A DNA stretch of 64,000 nt, taken from the NCBI GenBank assembly GCA_964469565.1, contig CAYXZD010000002.1, positions 62,001 through 126,000 on the forward strand, read 5' to 3'. Source of the DNA: GCA-2720975 sp964469565 (GTDB lineage: Bacteria > Planctomycetota > UBA1135 > GCA-002686595). The position numbers and the translations under genes were made by a program. This document shows, one piece after another, positions 63,195 through 64,000 of the stretch. Under the pieces are notes generated by a model. The model was not told the DNA's origin, did not search any database, and worked only from the letters and a program-made list of their open reading frames with translations. Each line of letters begins with the position of its first letter. Position 1 is the first letter of the stretch.

Positions 63195-64000
63195 ATGCCT
63201 CACCGCACCCTATCTTCAATGTCCCCACAGCCACGCAAGCTCGCCCCAGGCATCGGCCTCTGCCTCACCCTCGCCTGTGCCCCCCTCACGGCAGATGGAA
63301 CGCCTACACCGATCCCCGATCGGATTAGTTTTGGGTTCTGGAATCTCGAAAACCTCTTCGACGCCGAAGACGACCCAGCGAATGAAGGCGACAATGAGTA
63401 TCTGCCAGACAAGGAATGGACGGCAGAGCGTTACGCCCTCAAGATCGAACACCTCGCCCAGGCCATCGAAGACCTCAATGTTGACCTGCTCGGGGTATGC
63501 GAGGTTGAGAACAAACGGGTATTGCAAGACTTAGTGGAACAGCCCGCACTGCAATCCCGCAACTACCAGATCATTCACTTCGAATCTCCAGATCTGAGGG
63601 GCATCGACCTTGGCCTGTTGCATGACTCCAAACTGCAAGTCATCGGCGAGCCGCATTTACACCCTATCGACCTCGGACCCGAAGAGCGGCCCACCCGGGG
63701 CGTCCTTGAGGTCACCCTACAGATTGATGATCAGCCCCTCACGGTGCTCGTCAATCATTGGCCCTCGCGCTACGGCGGCGTGGAAGCATCCAATCCCCGC
63801 CGGGCCAAAGCTGCTGCAGTCGTACGCAGTTTGGCCGACGCTCAAATGCAAATGGCAGCCGTGGCCGAACGAGAAGCGGACGTACTCATCATGGGCGATC
63901 TGAATGACGACCCGTTCAGCCCGTCTGTTCGTGACCATCTCAAGGCTGTCCGCGAACGGCGTACCGTTGCCCACCCGTACAACCGCCTGACCACCAATGC
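63195..64000 (+). CDS. exported endonuclease/exonuclease/phosphatase family protein, C-terminus beyond window
   Basis: Reading from ATG 63195, a 268-residue fragment runs off the window end. A signal-like N-terminus (LAPGIGLCLTLACAPLTA) is followed by the DNase I-like fold motifs: FWNLENLFDAEDDP (metal-binding Asn/Glu), LGVCEVENKRVL (catalytic Glu), VNHWPSRYGG (catalytic His/substrate Arg), and IMGDLNDDPFSP (Asp/Asn metal motif). Such proteins act as nucleases, sphingomyelinases or phosphatases outside the cell. Confidence 0.85.
   Translation, partial: MPHRTLSSMSPQPRKLAPGIGLCLTLACAPLTADGTPTPIPDRISFGFWNLENLFDAEDDPANEGDNEYLPDKEWTAERYALKIEHLAQAIEDLNVDLLGVCEVENKRVLQDLVEQPALQSRNYQIIHFESPDLRGIDLGLLHDSKLQVIGEPHLHPIDLGPEERPTRGVLEVTLQIDDQPLTVLVNHWPSRYGGVEASNPRRAKAAAVVRSLADAQMQMAAVAEREADVLIMGDLNDDPFSPSVRDHLKAVRERRTVAHPYNRLTTN

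Noticed and set aside
1..64000. tRNA genes, CRISPR arrays, insertion sequences, prophage
   Set aside because: No cloverleaf, no regularly spaced direct repeats, no transposase or terminal inverted repeats were recognised by eye.

Overview
The window looks like a contiguous piece of a GC-rich chromosome from a marine or aquatic Planctomycetota-type bacterium. This is inferred from gene content: two sulfatases, two Tat-exported Gfo/Idh/MocA oxidoreductases next to a DUF1080 (3-keto-disaccharide hydrolase-like) protein, many large secreted or outer-envelope proteins with dockerin-like and lectin-like modules, ECF sigma factor genes, and long coding regions with little Shine-Dalgarno signal. No rRNA, tRNA, CRISPR array, insertion sequence or phage gene was found, so the region reads as ordinary chromosome with an accessory flavour after about 40 kb.

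Layout. 1-2.5 kb: partial aldehyde dehydrogenase, SAM methyltransferase, Kdo/LPS-kinase-like protein. 2.7-6.8 kb: secreted unknown, FmdB zinc ribbon, arylsulfotransferase-like lipoprotein, pyrE. 6.8-10.3 kb (minus strand): hutU, clpS, two-domain DUF1080 protein. 10.5-14.8 kb: tightly packed operon Gfo/Idh/MocA - apbE - Gfo/Idh/MocA - membrane c-type heme protein, which with the divergent DUF1080 gene suggests periplasmic sugar oxidation. 14.9-18.4 kb: hutH and a secreted carboxypeptidase-regulatory-like protein. 18.6-23.7 kb: isocitrate dehydrogenase-like enzyme, membrane-anchored response regulator without a kinase domain, flippase, glycosyltransferase. 23.7-26.5 kb (minus): molybdopterin oxidoreductase and two small lipoproteins. 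26.6-30.7 kb: biotin operon bioB - bioF/bioD fusion - bioA. 30.7-36.7 kb: secreted 803-aa protein, a membrane protein plus winged-helix regulator with a clear double operator, and a diheme cytochrome c with a NorB-like heme-copper subunit. 36.8-40.2 kb (minus): recN and a sulfatase. 40.3-45.7 kb: two candidate selenoproteins, an ECF sigma remnant, a beta-barrel protein, a secretin-like lipoprotein and a DUF3293 protein. 45.8-64 kb: small membrane protein, SGNH hydrolase, acidic secreted protein, ECF sigma factor with membrane partner, two secreted proteins sharing one C-terminal domain, beta-barrel, FlgO-like and LPP20-like lipoproteins, a second sulfatase, a zinc metalloprotease, a nitrilase-family enzyme and a partial endonuclease/phosphatase-family protein.

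The most notable result is the pair of interrupted thioredoxin-like genes at 40345-41349 (minus) and 43910-45223 (plus). Each has in-frame TGA exactly where the family has redox cysteines (U-x-x-C in the first, U-x-x-U-x-x-C in the second), and each TGA is followed by a stem-loop with bacterial SECIS character. They are best read as selenoproteins that ordinary gene calling would break. The second best non-gene signal is a duplicated 17-bp operator (33305-33342) with a 21-bp centre spacing upstream of a regulator gene pair.
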